This document shows positions 25,801-34,489 of a stretch of 49,111 nt of DNA, piece after piece. The translations under genes and the position numbers were made by a program. A model generated the notes under the pieces. The model ran no database searches. It saw nothing but the letters and a program-made list of their open reading frames with translations, and was not told the origin of the DNA. The DNA comes from Bacteroidota bacterium. GTDB taxonomy: Bacteria; Bacteroidota; Bacteroidia; UKL13-3. The DNA lies in the NCBI GenBank assembly GCA_947446605.1, contig CANFHJ010000005.1:1-49111 (forward strand), in the 5' to 3' direction. Each line of letters begins with the position of its first letter. The stretch's first letter is position 1.

Positions 25801-26058
25801 GTAAGACTTGTAGAAGGTTATTATATGGCCGGTGCTGTAGATAAAGCAAATGCCTTGGCTAAAGAATTAATGAGCATCCATGAAGATAAAGCCAAATATT
25901 ATATTGGATTTAAAAACAAACGTGCTTCTGTTAAGCCAGATATTGAAGACAATATTCAAATCATGAACTATATTCAACAGGTTGTTAGTGGCAATAAGCA
26001 AGATGCCCTTGGAAAAGAATTCATGCAAAGAGTTAATGCTGTTCAAACAGGAATGTAA
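22879..26058 (+). CDS. DUF2723 membrane glycosyltransferase-like protein
   Basis: A 1059-residue multi-pass protein. The DUF2723 signature is at the N-terminus: LEPTVSFWDCGEFI and CHPPGAPLF, with acidic residues in the first outer loop, as in GT-C glycosyltransferases. Hydrophobic helices fill residues about 8-340 and 545-660, interrupted by a soluble insert. A large soluble C-terminal part has NGDNDTYPLWYAQNV and a helical, TPR-like end (about 930-1040). The human relative TMEM260 is a protein O-mannosyltransferase, so transfer of a lipid-linked sugar to exported proteins is plausible. O-glycosylation of secreted proteins is known in Bacteroidota, but the donor and target here are unknown. 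It has its own promoter and terminator. Confidence 0.85.
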   Translation: MSKYNQLNNVLGWILFAASLATYTLTLEPTVSFWDCGEFISASYRLQICHPPGAPLFLMIGRVFSLMASDPSKVAFWVNMVSAVTSALTVMFMFWTITHLAKKIMSKNGEALETWQSIAIMGAGAVGALTLNFSDTFWFSAVEAEVYASSSFFTTLTFWCILKWENVAHERHSNRWLVLIAYLIGLAIGVHLLNLLVIPAIVYVYYFKKYTPTRNGFIWASAIAILAIGIVQFGIIPGLPGLATKLDYIAVNSFGMNFNSGALILIVLLVTLIASFLQYTHTQSKNSLYIAVASYGILVLSSFVINTSLTGLIVWAVITGALYIIIFQRKAAMDLVNLVVLCFSFVIIGYSSYSMIIIRSLANPPIDMNDPEQPFSLLSYLNREQYGENPLIYGQYFYARVIDYKKGAMQYAKGSDGKYVEVGQKIERIYDPKDCTIFPRMWADRADYVNAYRDWEKMPGEKKANMGKNIDFMLSYQLGFMYWRYFFWNFIGRQNDEQGYGDVTKGNWISGIKALDEWRLGPLSTMPESMKGNKAHNTYFFLPLILGLIGLFYHFKKAKEDATIVMTLFLFTGFFIILYLNFPAHQPRERDYAYVGSYQTFMIWIGLGVLAIVDWLGKRMNKTTAAAGATILSLAGVPYIMGTQNWDDHNRSDRFTALHFAEDYLNSCEKDAILFTNGDNDTYPLWYAQNVENIRSDVRVINMSLLNTDWYTDGLKRPSYDSKPVDFSMRPDQYKQGTRDYVVYYENPQLESKYGINKNDYYPLKNVMAFINDDNDPMGTVQTQGGEALRYFPTKRFSLIIDKEACLKNGVVKPKDAPYMVDSIKWEIGNNNLMKADLVLLDIIASNINTRPIYWAITTGSDVYMNLQSYFQLEGLTYRLVPMQNNIQRDGTTGRINSDILYENLMHKFKWGNMAEPKVYLDETILRQTKNFRNIFFRLAEQLIMEGKKDSAIACLDYCLKSMPNEKIQYDVFVVRLVEGYYMAGAVDKANALAKELMSIHEDKAKYYIGFKNKRASVKPDIEDNIQIMNYIQQVVSGNKQDALGKEFMQRVNAVQTGM

Positions 26059-26080
26059 TTCAAATAAACTTCCTATAAAC

Positions 26081-26110
26081 AAAAAAGCTGCTCAAACGGG
26101 CAGCTTTTTT
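26081..26110 (+). terminator. Rho-independent terminator after the DUF2723 gene
   Basis: AAAAAAGCTGCTC (26081-26093) and GGGCAGCTTTTTT (26098-26110) form a strong stem around AAAC, ending in a T tract. Confidence 0.9.
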
Positions 26111-26136
26111 GTTTTCTTTGCACCAATAAATAACAA

Positions 26137-26880
26137 ATGAGCCAATCTACTATATATGGAGTTCACGCAATTAAAGAAGCCTTTATTGCCGGTCGTGAAT
26201 TAATTAAAATACAAGTTCAAAAGGGACTACAAAACCCACAAATTGAAGAAATACTAAGCCTTTGCAGGAAACACCAAGTTCCCTTACAATATGTACCTAA
26301 AGAAAAATTCTACTCCTTAAAAGAAAAGAACCACCAGGGTTTAGTTGGCTATATTTCGCCCATTTCCTACCACAGCATAGAACAAGTGGTGCCTCAATTA
26401 TTTGAAGAAGGAAAAACTCCCTTTATCATAGTTTTAGATAGGCTTACAGATGTAAGAAACCTCGGAGCTATTGCACGAACAGCACTCTGCGCAGGTGCAC
26501 ATGCCATTGTTATACCTCAAACAGATGCAGCTCCCGTAAATGATGATGCAGTAAAAACTTCTGCTGGCGCCTTAATGCAATTACCAGTTTGCAGAGAAAA
26601 ACACCTTAAAACGGTTTTAGAATACCTTAATCAATGTGGTTTTACCACTATGGCTTGTACAGAAAAAGCAAGTAACAATATTGATCAAATAGACCTAAGC
26701 GGACCACTAGCCATTGTTATGGGTAACGAAGAAACAGGTATCAGTCCTGAGCTCATAAAAAAATGTACTGAATTAGGTAAAATACCTATGGATTTTGGCG
26801 TTTCCTCCCTCAATGTATCCGTTGCAGCAGGTATTGCCATGTATGAGGCAATGATCCAAAGAAAATTAGCTGGCAGCTAA
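26137..26880 (+). CDS. rlmB: 23S rRNA (guanosine-2'-O-)-methyltransferase RlmB-type
   Basis: A 247-residue SpoU-family (SPOUT) methyltransferase. The N-terminal RNA-binding domain begins IYGVHAIKEA and includes KEKNHQGLVGY. The catalytic knot has motif 1 LDRLTDVRNLGAIARTA (with the catalytic Arg), motif 2 IVMGNEETGISPE and motif 3 IPMDFGVSSLNVSVAAGIAMYE. RlmB methylates the ribose of G2251 in E. coli 23S rRNA; TrmH is a relative, but length and the N-terminal domain favour RlmB. The gene ends exactly where the convergent HTH gene ends. Confidence 0.92.
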   Translation: MSQSTIYGVHAIKEAFIAGRELIKIQVQKGLQNPQIEEILSLCRKHQVPLQYVPKEKFYSLKEKNHQGLVGYISPISYHSIEQVVPQLFEEGKTPFIIVLDRLTDVRNLGAIARTALCAGAHAIVIPQTDAAPVNDDAVKTSAGALMQLPVCREKHLKTVLEYLNQCGFTTMACTEKASNNIDQIDLSGPLAIVMGNEETGISPELIKKCTELGKIPMDFGVSSLNVSVAAGIAMYEAMIQRKLAGS

Positions 26881-27885
26881 TTAACTTACTATAATTCTTT
26901 GTCGAACCAATTCTACCTTTTCGCGCAATACCCTAAAAAATTGGTTGCGCTGCTTTTCTGCTACTCCGCTTATTAAGGTAGATTTCCTCAATAAATTATT
27001 TAACCACAGCTCATTTTCATGCACAAAATCTGCACTGGTAGTGCTCATCATATTAAACGTATTGTTGCTTACATAAGCAATTTTGGTTGAGCCAATATTA
27101 GCCAATATGCTATTGTTACCAATTATTACTTCACTCTTATAGAGTTTAAAATTCTCTTTGCCGCTTTGGTTCTTTTCTACCAACTTGCTACTTTTTGAGG
27201 CCTTTTTCAAAACTAAATTCAGCTCCTCTACAAACAAATCGCAAATTCTAAGCGCGTCTTGTTTGCTATTAAAAAATCCAGACTCCCAAAAATATTCTAT
27301 TTGCTTTAAACTGCTATTGATAGTGTCTTCGGTCCAAATTTCAACCGAATTAATTTCATCGTAATTCTTTAGCATTTCACTTGCACTTGCAAGCATTTCA
27401 TCGTCTATTAAATTTACATCGTAATTTAAATCGGCGTACTCAGGTGCATTTAAAATGGATTTTAACCAATAAAATAATTTAAATGCAACCAACTCTTTGC
27501 TAAAAAAATGATGCCAAATTGGAATGTCATTGGCGCCATAAATAATTTGATTGTTGATGGATGTGCCAATTTTCTTAACATCTCCAGACACAAACAATAA
27601 CCATAGCTTAAAGTTCTCCTTCTTGTCATCCAACTTCAAGTAATCAAAGGTTACCTTATTACTCATATGCTGCACATCCGAATCAAAGGCAACTCTAAAA
27701 TGCTTACAAATAAGTGTTATTTCCTCTATATTAAATAAGGTTTCGCATCGTATGCGCCTGTATGCGCTATCAGTGCTTAATTTCAATAAATCTGCTAACT
27801 CATCTACAAAAGAAACATTAGGAGCTACTGCAGATTTAACACGCTGCAAAAATTGCTCCTGTATAATCTTCGATTTATTTTCCAT
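26881..27885 (-). CDS. Helix-turn-helix transcriptional regulator, Bacteroidota type
   Basis: A 334-residue protein. Residues about 22-65 form an XRE/BetR-like helix-turn-helix: FVDELADLLKLSTDSAYRRIRCE followed by FNIEEITLICKHFRV. The remaining 265 residues are helical, without transmembrane segments or a known ligand domain. Such long one-HTH regulators are frequent in this phylum and of unknown targets. It is monocistronic, with its stop adjoining that of rlmB. Confidence 0.7.
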   Translation of the reverse strand: MENKSKIIQEQFLQRVKSAVAPNVSFVDELADLLKLSTDSAYRRIRCETLFNIEEITLICKHFRVAFDSDVQHMSNKVTFDYLKLDDKKENFKLWLLFVSGDVKKIGTSINNQIIYGANDIPIWHHFFSKELVAFKLFYWLKSILNAPEYADLNYDVNLIDDEMLASASEMLKNYDEINSVEIWTEDTINSSLKQIEYFWESGFFNSKQDALRICDLFVEELNLVLKKASKSSKLVEKNQSGKENFKLYKSEVIIGNNSILANIGSTKIAYVSNNTFNMMSTTSADFVHENELWLNNLLRKSTLISGVAEKQRNQFFRVLREKVELVRQRIIVS

Positions 27886-27965
27886 TGCGAGGTAGGCTTG
27901 ATTAAATTATGATTACTTCAAATACCAAATGCAAGTTATACAAAATTTATTGCTGTGCAATAGCC

Positions 27966-29345
27966 CTATTGGCCCTTTAATGCCTTCAATTCACTCTCTT
28001 TAATAACCTGGCCCCACTTCACCAAACCATTTACATCATAACAAGTAATCGTTAAAACTCTTTCCCCTCTCTTTGGCCCACTAATTTTAATTGTACAGTA
28101 ATTATTTTCAACCACTAGGGTGTTTTCAACTCTTTGAGGATTTTGCCCCTCAGGTGTGCTTAAAATATTACTGCTGCCAGCTGTAATGCTACTGGAGGTT
28201 AAATCATATAATGGATAACCCAAAGCGGCCTTTACATTTTCGTTTTTCAGCAACTCTGTATGATGCCTATCACCACTAAGGAAAATCACACCACTAATCT
28301 TTTGATCAACTATAAACTGAATAATTTCTTCGCGCTCCTTTAGGTATAAATTGTAAGACTCCTTGTCGGTGTGTTCATTAATAAATTGCCCGCCAATTAC
28401 TACAAATTTAAAGGAAGCCCGGCTGTGTTTCAATTTGTTTTTAAGCCAACTTAATTGGTTCGAACCTAACTGTGTTTTAACGTATTTGGCTTCTATTAAT
28501 TCCGACTCATCCCTAAACCAGCGGTCGTCTAGCATAATAAACTCTGCATCACTAAACCTAAAGTTTTGATAAACGCCTTCCCCATTTTCACCATAGGTTT
28601 TATTGCCCCAATAATCTTTAAAACATTTTGCACTTACATCCTTTAATTCAAAATGCTTATTGCCATCGTTATCGCCATAATCATGGTCGTCCCAAGTAGC
28701 ATAATGATTCATTTTTGCTAAAAAAGGCTGCAATAAAGGCTCGCTTCTGGTATGTAAATACCTGTGTTCAATCCCACTTGCACTGCTATAATCAGCCTCT
28801 CTGGTATAGGTATTATCACCCAGCCAAAGCATAAAATCTGCAGGTGTATTGGTCATTGATTGAAGTATTTTTGTATTTCCACCATAAGGTTTACCGGGTC
28901 TGTCATAAGCGCTATCATTAATGTATAAACAAGAGCCAAGCATAAAAGTAAACTCAGGTGGGCTTGTACGCCACTCCCACAAAACTTTGGTTTTAAATAC
29001 CAAGGGGTAGTCAAATTTTTGCACCACCTCATCCAACAAAATTTGATAGTCATAACTCAAACCCATGGCTAAATCTGTAAGCACAAATTTGCTAATAAAG
29101 GGCAAACTGCTAGCTACATTTTTGTTTTGTATGCTTTGGCTCAACCATGCGCCAACTGAGCCCTTTAGTCTGTATTGAATGCTAATTTTTGAAGCACATT
29201 TGCTTTGAACCCAAACCAAACATTCGGTATGTTCTGCATAACCTAACATAGGTCCAGCAACAATACTGGGAGCATTTGTTTTAACTTTTTGAGCAAAAGT
29301 GAGCGCTGTTAAAAACACAAATAAAACCAACAGGATTTTTTTCAT
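27966..29345 (-). CDS. Secreted PhoD-like alkaline phosphatase family protein
   Basis: A 459-residue protein with signal peptide (1-18, ending TFAQ), an N-terminal fibronectin-like domain (about 25-115) and a PhoD-type metallophosphatase domain. Metal-binding motifs are MLGSCLY, LWLGDNTY, TWDDHDYGDND and FLSGDRHHTE. PhoD enzymes use Ca and Fe to hydrolyse phosphate monoesters and diesters. No T9SS sorting domain is seen at the C-terminus, so it is probably periplasmic. It is a single gene, divergent from the 135-residue protein gene. Confidence 0.88.
   Translation of the reverse strand: MKKILLVLFVFLTALTFAQKVKTNAPSIVAGPMLGYAEHTECLVWVQSKCASKISIQYRLKGSVGAWLSQSIQNKNVASSLPFISKFVLTDLAMGLSYDYQILLDEVVQKFDYPLVFKTKVLWEWRTSPPEFTFMLGSCLYINDSAYDRPGKPYGGNTKILQSMTNTPADFMLWLGDNTYTREADYSSASGIEHRYLHTRSEPLLQPFLAKMNHYATWDDHDYGDNDGNKHFELKDVSAKCFKDYWGNKTYGENGEGVYQNFRFSDAEFIMLDDRWFRDESELIEAKYVKTQLGSNQLSWLKNKLKHSRASFKFVVIGGQFINEHTDKESYNLYLKEREEIIQFIVDQKISGVIFLSGDRHHTELLKNENVKAALGYPLYDLTSSSITAGSSNILSTPEGQNPQRVENTLVVENNYCTIKISGPKRGERVLTITCYDVNGLVKWGQVIKESELKALKGQ
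28457..28466. repeat. GGTTCGAACC palindrome, copy 6
   Basis: Perfect palindrome within the PhoD-like gene, read Gly-Ser-Asn (in QLGSNQLSW). Confidence 0.7.
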
Positions 29346-29401
29346 AATTTATTTCTTATGTCAAAAGTAAGGCGAATAATAGGTTCGGTAAAATCTTTCT
29401 T

Positions 29402-29409
29402 TAGGTTTG
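29402..29409 (+). promoter_or_regulatory. -7 promoter element
   Basis: TAGGTTTG matches TAnnTTTG and ends 10 bases before the ATG at 29420. No -33 element at the usual distance. Confidence 0.45.
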
Positions 29410-29419
29410 TAAGCAATAA

Positions 29420-29827
29420 ATGGAAAATACAGAAACACCCGATTCCTTCCAATCCTATACCCTCAGCGATGCAAGCAAAGCAAAATGGTACCGGATTGTG
29501 TTTGATTTAAAAAAACTTTTTGGCAAAAAGCCCGATATGAATGGCATTCTTTTCCTTATAGGAATGCGCGAATTAGGACAAACACGTGAATTTGCCAAAC
29601 ACGAAAAAATGGACCTCATGCACATTGCCACCTGCAAACTCTTGAGTTATGAAGGATATTATGCATTAGAAAAAACAGATGAGGATGGTTGGCCTCATTA
29701 TACGTTGGTTCAAAAACCACCTTTTACAGATTTACTGAGTCAAGAAAATCGCTTAAAAAGCTTTATCGTAAAATACTACGAAGAAAATGGATTGTTTGAA
29801 GACATGGATCAAAGCGCAGAAGCGTAA
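29420..29827 (+). CDS. Conserved hypothetical protein
   Basis: A 135-residue soluble protein, mostly helical, with the recognisable stretches NGILFLIGMRELGQ and EKMDLMHIATCKLLS. No signal peptide, no transmembrane helix, and no cofactor motif that I can name. I believe proteins like this are widespread in Bacteroidota, without assigned function. Its 3' end overlaps the convergent aminotransferase gene by 19 bases. Confidence 0.75.
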   Translation: MENTETPDSFQSYTLSDASKAKWYRIVFDLKKLFGKKPDMNGILFLIGMRELGQTREFAKHEKMDLMHIATCKLLSYEGYYALEKTDEDGWPHYTLVQKPPFTDLLSQENRLKSFIVKYYEENGLFEDMDQSAEA

Positions 29828-31005
29828 ACTTGGTTCAATGCCCTAACAATAATAAAACATGCCTGTTTTATCTCCTCCTCAGTAATGGTTAGTGGTGGGG
29901 CAATTCTTATTCGGTTATTGGCAAACAAAAACCAATCGCTAATTATACCTGCTTCCATACAGCTTTTTATAACTGCTAAATTGTTTTCAAAACTGTCTAA
30001 GGCAATTGCTAACAGTAATCCTTTGCCAGAAATCTGTTTAATAGCAGGATGAGCCAATAAAGACCTAAAAAGCGCTTCCTTTTTTTCAACTAATTCCATC
30101 CAATTTCCTTGAAGCAATTCTTGCAAGCCAGCAAGCGCTGCGGCTGCAACAACGGGGTGACCACCAAAAGTAGTGATATGCCCTAATATTGGATTATCTG
30201 CCAAGCTCAGCATGCGCTCTTGGCTCGAAACCACTGCGCCAATTGGCATTCCAGCTCCCAGCGCTTTTCCCAATAATAAAATATCGGGAACAATGCCATA
30301 ATGCTCAAAGGCAAACATTTTGCCTGTTTTGCCCATTCCGCTTTGAATTTCATCAAAGACTAATAAAGCCCCAACTTCACTACAACGCGCTCTTAAAGCT
30401 TCTAAAAAGGCCTTGTCTGCGGCAATATAACCCGCCTCCCCTTGAACAACCTCTGTAAAAACTGCTGCCGTATTTTCATCAATTATGCTAAGACTTGAAA
30501 TATCATTGAAACGAATAAAAGAAATACCTGGTAACAATGGCCTAAAAGCTTGTTTGTAATATTCATCACTATTTAAACTTAATGCCGCATGACTGCTACC
30601 ATGATAGGCGTTTTCACAAGCAATAATTCGCGTTTTTCCAGTAACACGCTTCGCCAATTTCATGGCCAAATCTGTTGCCTCGGCGCCTGAATTTAATAGG
30701 TAAACAGCGTCTAAGGCTTTGGGTAACAAATCACAAATAGCTCCTGCCAATTGAGATTGTGCACCTTGTACAAATTCGCCATAAACCATTACATGTTGGT
30801 GGAGATTTAATTGCCCAATAATAGCTTCTTTCACTTTTTCATTGCCATGACCCAAATGACTTACACTAATACCAGAAATCAAATCCAAGTAGCTCTTCCC
30901 ATTCACATCAATAAGGTAATTTCCCTCTGCACGCGCTATCTCCAATAGCATTGGAAACAAGGTGGTTTGAGCCTGGTGTGATAAAAATAGCTGCCTATTG
31001 TTCAT
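29809..31005 (-). CDS. Class III pyridoxal-phosphate aminotransferase
   Basis: A 398-residue aminotransferase. GAEATDLAMKLAKRVTG (phosphate-binding region), YHGSSHAALSL, VFDEIQSGMGKTGK (Asp contacting the pyridine nitrogen) and the Schiff-base Lys in LLLGKALGAGMPIGA are all present. The family includes acetylornithine, ornithine and GABA aminotransferases; specificity cannot be settled, and no other arginine genes are nearby. It is the last gene of a unit starting with purQ, 26 bases after the membrane protein gene. Confidence 0.88.
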   Translation of the reverse strand: MNNRQLFLSHQAQTTLFPMLLEIARAEGNYLIDVNGKSYLDLISGISVSHLGHGNEKVKEAIIGQLNLHQHVMVYGEFVQGAQSQLAGAICDLLPKALDAVYLLNSGAEATDLAMKLAKRVTGKTRIIACENAYHGSSHAALSLNSDEYYKQAFRPLLPGISFIRFNDISSLSIIDENTAAVFTEVVQGEAGYIAADKAFLEALRARCSEVGALLVFDEIQSGMGKTGKMFAFEHYGIVPDILLLGKALGAGMPIGAVVSSQERMLSLADNPILGHITTFGGHPVVAAAALAGLQELLQGNWMELVEKKEALFRSLLAHPAIKQISGKGLLLAIALDSFENNLAVIKSCMEAGIISDWFLFANNRIRIAPPLTITEEEIKQACFIIVRALNQVYASAL

Positions 31006-31031
31006 GCGTAAAGTTGGAAAAGCTGTTTTAA

Positions 31032-32471
31032 CTATTTTGGAAATTGAATAGTACTAATTACACCGCCAGAAATTAATATGGGATTGCTTGTGGCCTGCTT
31101 ATTAAACCACTCTTCCGCATTTTTCATAACCTCATTACGATCTTCATTGGTAAACCAAATTAGCTTTTTAGGTCCTTTGGTTCGAGCCAAAAAGGTGGTT
31201 TCAAGCTCTTCCTTAAAAGGGGTATAAATACAGTGCCTTCCAGTATACCAATAAACCATATCTGGATAATTGGAAATTAATTCGCCGCTTGATAAATCTT
31301 GCTTATTTATATTGGTTTGTTTTTGATTCCAATACCGCTCATGGTATCCGCCAACACCATAGTAAGAATAACTGCGCATGCGTTTTAAATCGGCTGCAAA
31401 TTGAACCAAAACAAAAAGGCTCAATAGCCCAAATACAATTTTTTTATTCCATTCAAGTTGAAAAATAAAAAGCATAGGCAATAACAGCAGCAAAAACCAC
31501 ATAACAGAAATATACCTTGGCAATTGAACCATGGCCAGCCCGTTTTGCAAGAATAAAAAGACCAATAAAGATATAGACAAACTCAATACAAAAAAGTTCA
31601 ACTCCTTCTGTTTTCCGCTCAAAACCTTTTGGTTCAAAACGCCAAATACCAAACAAATAAAAAAGAGCAGAATGGCAGCATACAATGGGTTAAAAGCTAC
31701 AAGGCCGCTCAATACCAATTTCACATTAGCAAGCGGCGCAAAGGGACCAAATTTATTATTTAAACCATGCTCGCCTAAAGCTGTTCCAGCAAGCAAGTAA
31801 TTGCGCAAAAACCATAAAAGCGTTACTAATATTGCTGGAGATAATTTCCATAAAATAGCCTTCCAATTTTCCTTTTGCTTGAACCAAAAAAACAGCAAAC
31901 CAGGCAACAAAAACCAGGCCTCATAACGTTGCATGCACAACAACAAAAACAGCACAGGAATAAGCACCTTATGGTGCTTAGGTTTAAATAATTCAAAATA
32001 ACTAAAGGCCATTAATATTGCCACAAAACCAGGCTCACTTAAAGCATAGGTAAACAACTGTTGGTAGTTAAAGAAAAAGCCTCCAAGCAAGGCCACTACA
32101 AATAATGCAGCAGCTTTAGAAAAATTCCTCGAAACAATTTGATAGATAAAAAACAGGCTTACATTAAAAGAAATAAATTGCAGACCCAAGGCAAACAAAT
32201 GCGGTGATATGCCAGTAAAATAGGCAACTGACAACAATAAGGGGTAGAGTGGCGGAGCATTCAAATAAGGAAAATCATCAAATTGAATGAAGCCTAAACC
32301 TTTAGAAAAACTCTCAGCAGCAGAAAAATAATTGGCTGAATCTACGCTTAAGCCTAGGCCAAATTTTGACGTGCCTATCCACAATAAAACATTGAAAACA
32401 AGGAAGAGTATGCCTATACCAAGTGAAAACTTCTCTTGGTTTAATTTAGCCTTTATTGAACTGAGGTTCAT
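31032..32471 (-). CDS. Multi-pass membrane protein, GT-C/PMT-like
   Basis: A 479-residue protein with about 10-12 hydrophobic helices and an extracytoplasmic C-terminal tail of about 100 residues. The first outer loop contains LSVDSANYFSAAESF and YLNAPPLYPLLL, resembling GT-C glycosyltransferases (ArnT/PMT), in which acidic residues of this loop bind the lipid-linked sugar. ATG at 32471 is used; the GTG one codon before is less likely. It starts five bases after purQ. Substrate unknown. Confidence 0.72.
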   Translation of the reverse strand: MNLSSIKAKLNQEKFSLGIGILFLVFNVLLWIGTSKFGLGLSVDSANYFSAAESFSKGLGFIQFDDFPYLNAPPLYPLLLSVAYFTGISPHLFALGLQFISFNVSLFFIYQIVSRNFSKAAALFVVALLGGFFFNYQQLFTYALSEPGFVAILMAFSYFELFKPKHHKVLIPVLFLLLCMQRYEAWFLLPGLLFFWFKQKENWKAILWKLSPAILVTLLWFLRNYLLAGTALGEHGLNNKFGPFAPLANVKLVLSGLVAFNPLYAAILLFFICLVFGVLNQKVLSGKQKELNFFVLSLSISLLVFLFLQNGLAMVQLPRYISVMWFLLLLLPMLFIFQLEWNKKIVFGLLSLFVLVQFAADLKRMRSYSYYGVGGYHERYWNQKQTNINKQDLSSGELISNYPDMVYWYTGRHCIYTPFKEELETTFLARTKGPKKLIWFTNEDRNEVMKNAEEWFNKQATSNPILISGGVISTIQFPK

Positions 32472-32476
32472 CACGG

Positions 32477-33175
32477 CTATTTAATTGCAAGACCTGCAGT
32501 CATAAGGCTTTCAAATAAGCCACGGCCATCTGTATTATACAAATCTGCATCTACAACGCGCTCTGGGTGTGGCATCATTCCAAATACATTTCTACCCGCA
32601 TTACATATACCTGCAATATTCTCTAATGCCCCGTTTGGATTAGATGCTGGAGTAGCAATACCATTTTCATCAGAATAGGTAAACAATATTTGATCATTTG
32701 CCTTTAAACCAGCTAAGGTTTCTGCATCACAATAAAAACGACCTTCACCATGAGCAACAGGAATTTTATAGGCTTTATCCAAACTTAGCTCACTGGTAAT
32801 AAGTGAATTTTTTGTTTGTGGCTTGATATAAACATTCTTACAATTAAACTTTTGGTTGTTATTGTGCAGCAAAGCGCCTGGCAACAATTGGCTCTCGCAT
32901 AATATTTGAAATCCATTACAAACACCCCAAACCAAACCACCTTTAGCGGCAAATGCAATTACATTTTGCATAATTGGTGAGAACCTAGCAATAGCGCCAC
33001 TTCTCAAATAATCTCCGTAGCTAAAACCGCCTGGTAAAAAAACCAAATCTACACCTTGTAAATCTGTGTCTTTATGCCAAAGCTTTACGGTTTCACAACC
33101 AAATTGGTTTTGAAATGCATAAATAGCATCTTGATCACAATTAGAACCGGGGAAAATTACTACGCCTACCTTCAT
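32477..33175 (-). CDS. purQ: Phosphoribosylformylglycinamidine synthase subunit PurQ
   Basis: A 232-residue class I glutamine amidotransferase. The N-terminus VGVVIFPGSNCDQDA is diagnostic for PurQ, with the nucleophile Cys in VWGVCNGFQIL and the His/Glu pair in MMPHPERVVD. It supplies ammonia from glutamine to PurL in purine synthesis step 4. The presence of a separate PurQ implies a small-PurL organism (PurS/PurL elsewhere). Confidence 0.95.
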   Translation of the reverse strand: MKVGVVIFPGSNCDQDAIYAFQNQFGCETVKLWHKDTDLQGVDLVFLPGGFSYGDYLRSGAIARFSPIMQNVIAFAAKGGLVWGVCNGFQILCESQLLPGALLHNNNQKFNCKNVYIKPQTKNSLITSELSLDKAYKIPVAHGEGRFYCDAETLAGLKANDQILFTYSDENGIATPASNPNGALENIAGICNAGRNVFGMMPHPERVVDADLYNTDGRGLFESLMTAGLAIK

Positions 33176-33197
33176 GTTTTTGTGTTTTGAATAAGCA

Positions 33198-33205
33198 CAA
33201 AATTA
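33198..33205 (-). promoter_or_regulatory. -7 promoter element of purQ
   Basis: TAATTTTG on the minus strand matches TAnnTTTG and ends 22 bases before the purQ ATG. No -33 match. Confidence 0.45.
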
Positions 33206-33225
33206 AGGCTTACTTTCTAAATCCC

Positions 33226-33723
33226 CTATTTAATATACAAGAAAAATGCAATTGGAAGTACACCAGGCCCCAACACATGTCTTGAACCTGGCGATTGTTG
33301 CACAGCAACAGGCAAAGTAGTGTTTAATTTTACTTCAGAAAAAGTGATTTTACTTTTAGAAGGCAACATGGTAACCATTTGCTTACAACCGCTGGTAAAA
33401 AAAGGTGAGGGAGTTTGAAAAACCTTGCTCTGTATTTTAGGATCACTCGGTTCAACCATAAGCGTAAAAGAATTTAAAATATTCTTTTTGTTCTTGTCGT
33501 TCTTATCACAAATAATCAATTGCGCATTACCCAAATTAAAAAAGGATTTGTCTATTGAACCTACTTTCATCAAATCTATTTTCTCAAAGCCATTGTCTAA
33601 AATATAGGTAAACCTAGTAGCTATCTCAACATTCTTAGGGTTTGCCTGTGGCTCTTGTGCGCTAATAAAAGTAATTGGATTGATTGCTAAAATTAGCACC
33701 AACAGCAAAATTGTTTTTTTCAT
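33226..33723 (-). CDS. Exported hypothetical protein
   Basis: A 165-residue protein (ATG at 33723, chosen because it begins directly at the signal peptide MKKTILLLVLILAINPITF, ending near SAQ). The mature part is beta-rich with two Cys (IICDKND, SGCKQM) and ends in a hydrophobic segment PIAFFLYIK. I do not recognise a family. Confidence 0.65.
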   Translation of the reverse strand: MKKTILLLVLILAINPITFISAQEPQANPKNVEIATRFTYILDNGFEKIDLMKVGSIDKSFFNLGNAQLIICDKNDKNKKNILNSFTLMVEPSDPKIQSKVFQTPSPFFTSGCKQMVTMLPSKSKITFSEVKLNTTLPVAVQQSPGSRHVLGPGVLPIAFFLYIK

Positions 33724-33781
33724 TCCATCCATACAATTACAAATTAACATGCTTTCTTTCTAAAAATATCCTTTAAAGTTC

Positions 33782-33791
33782 GGTTCGAACC
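33782..33791. repeat. GGTTCGAACC palindrome, copy 7
   Basis: Perfect palindrome between two minus-strand genes, sharing one base with the stop codon of the AlbA_2 gene. Confidence 0.7.
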
Positions 33792-34423
33792 TAACTCAAT
33801 GTAAAAAACTCTATTTTTTCTGTATGGTGAGCCCTCACAACACCAGCACTTACTAGCGAAACCAACATTTTTTGCGCCCGCCACCTAGATAAATTAAATC
33901 GTTTACAAATTTCTTTTAATGTTGCTTTATGGTTGCTCTCCAAATGTTTTAAAATAGATTTTTCGTGCTCGGTATAATGTATAATATTCTGCTCTTTACC
34001 ACTGTTTCGCTTAATTACATCCAAAACAATTTTACTTGCCAATAAAGACTGGTCTTTTACCCTAATATGTGCCCACCATTTCCCCTCTTCATCCTTGGCA
34101 TAATAAGGCTTGTCTTTTCCTTCAGGAATAATGGCCTCTATAACAGAACGCTCGCCCATATCCCACTCAATAATTTGCAAATCTATTTCTGGTTTCAAAT
34201 AAAAATGTGCTGCCAAATCCAACATGTATTTCTCGTCTTCGCTTCTTACCCCAGAAATGGTTTTATTGTCATTTACACCCACCAATAAAGTGCCTCCTTT
34301 GTGATTTGCAAAAGCGCTCATCGTCTTTGCAATTTTACTCGCAGAAGAAATGGTTTTCTTAAAATCTAATGTCTCACTTTCGCCTCTCGAAATTTTTAAT
34401 AACAAAGGATGAATTCCGCCCAT
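33791..34423 (-). CDS. AlbA_2 (Schlafen-like) putative DNA-binding protein with winged-helix tail
   Basis: A 210-residue protein. Residues about 10-125 form an AlbA_2 domain: GESETLDFKKTIS, MSAFANHKGGTLLVGVNDN and VIEAIIPEGKDKPYY. The C-terminal 65 residues form a winged helix (HEKSILKHLESNHKATLKEICKRF is the helical start). AlbA_2 proteins bind nucleic acid or act as accessory domains; function here is unknown, possibly a transcriptional regulator. Single gene between the symporter and the exported protein. Confidence 0.8.
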   Translation of the reverse strand: MGGIHPLLLKISRGESETLDFKKTISSASKIAKTMSAFANHKGGTLLVGVNDNKTISGVRSEDEKYMLDLAAHFYLKPEIDLQIIEWDMGERSVIEAIIPEGKDKPYYAKDEEGKWWAHIRVKDQSLLASKIVLDVIKRNSGKEQNIIHYTEHEKSILKHLESNHKATLKEICKRFNLSRWRAQKMLVSLVSAGVVRAHHTEKIEFFTLS

Positions 34424-34489
34424 GGAGGCAATATACTAAAAAATTAGTTTGTGGCATAGCCAATGTTTATTGGCCTATTAGCCTGCGTC

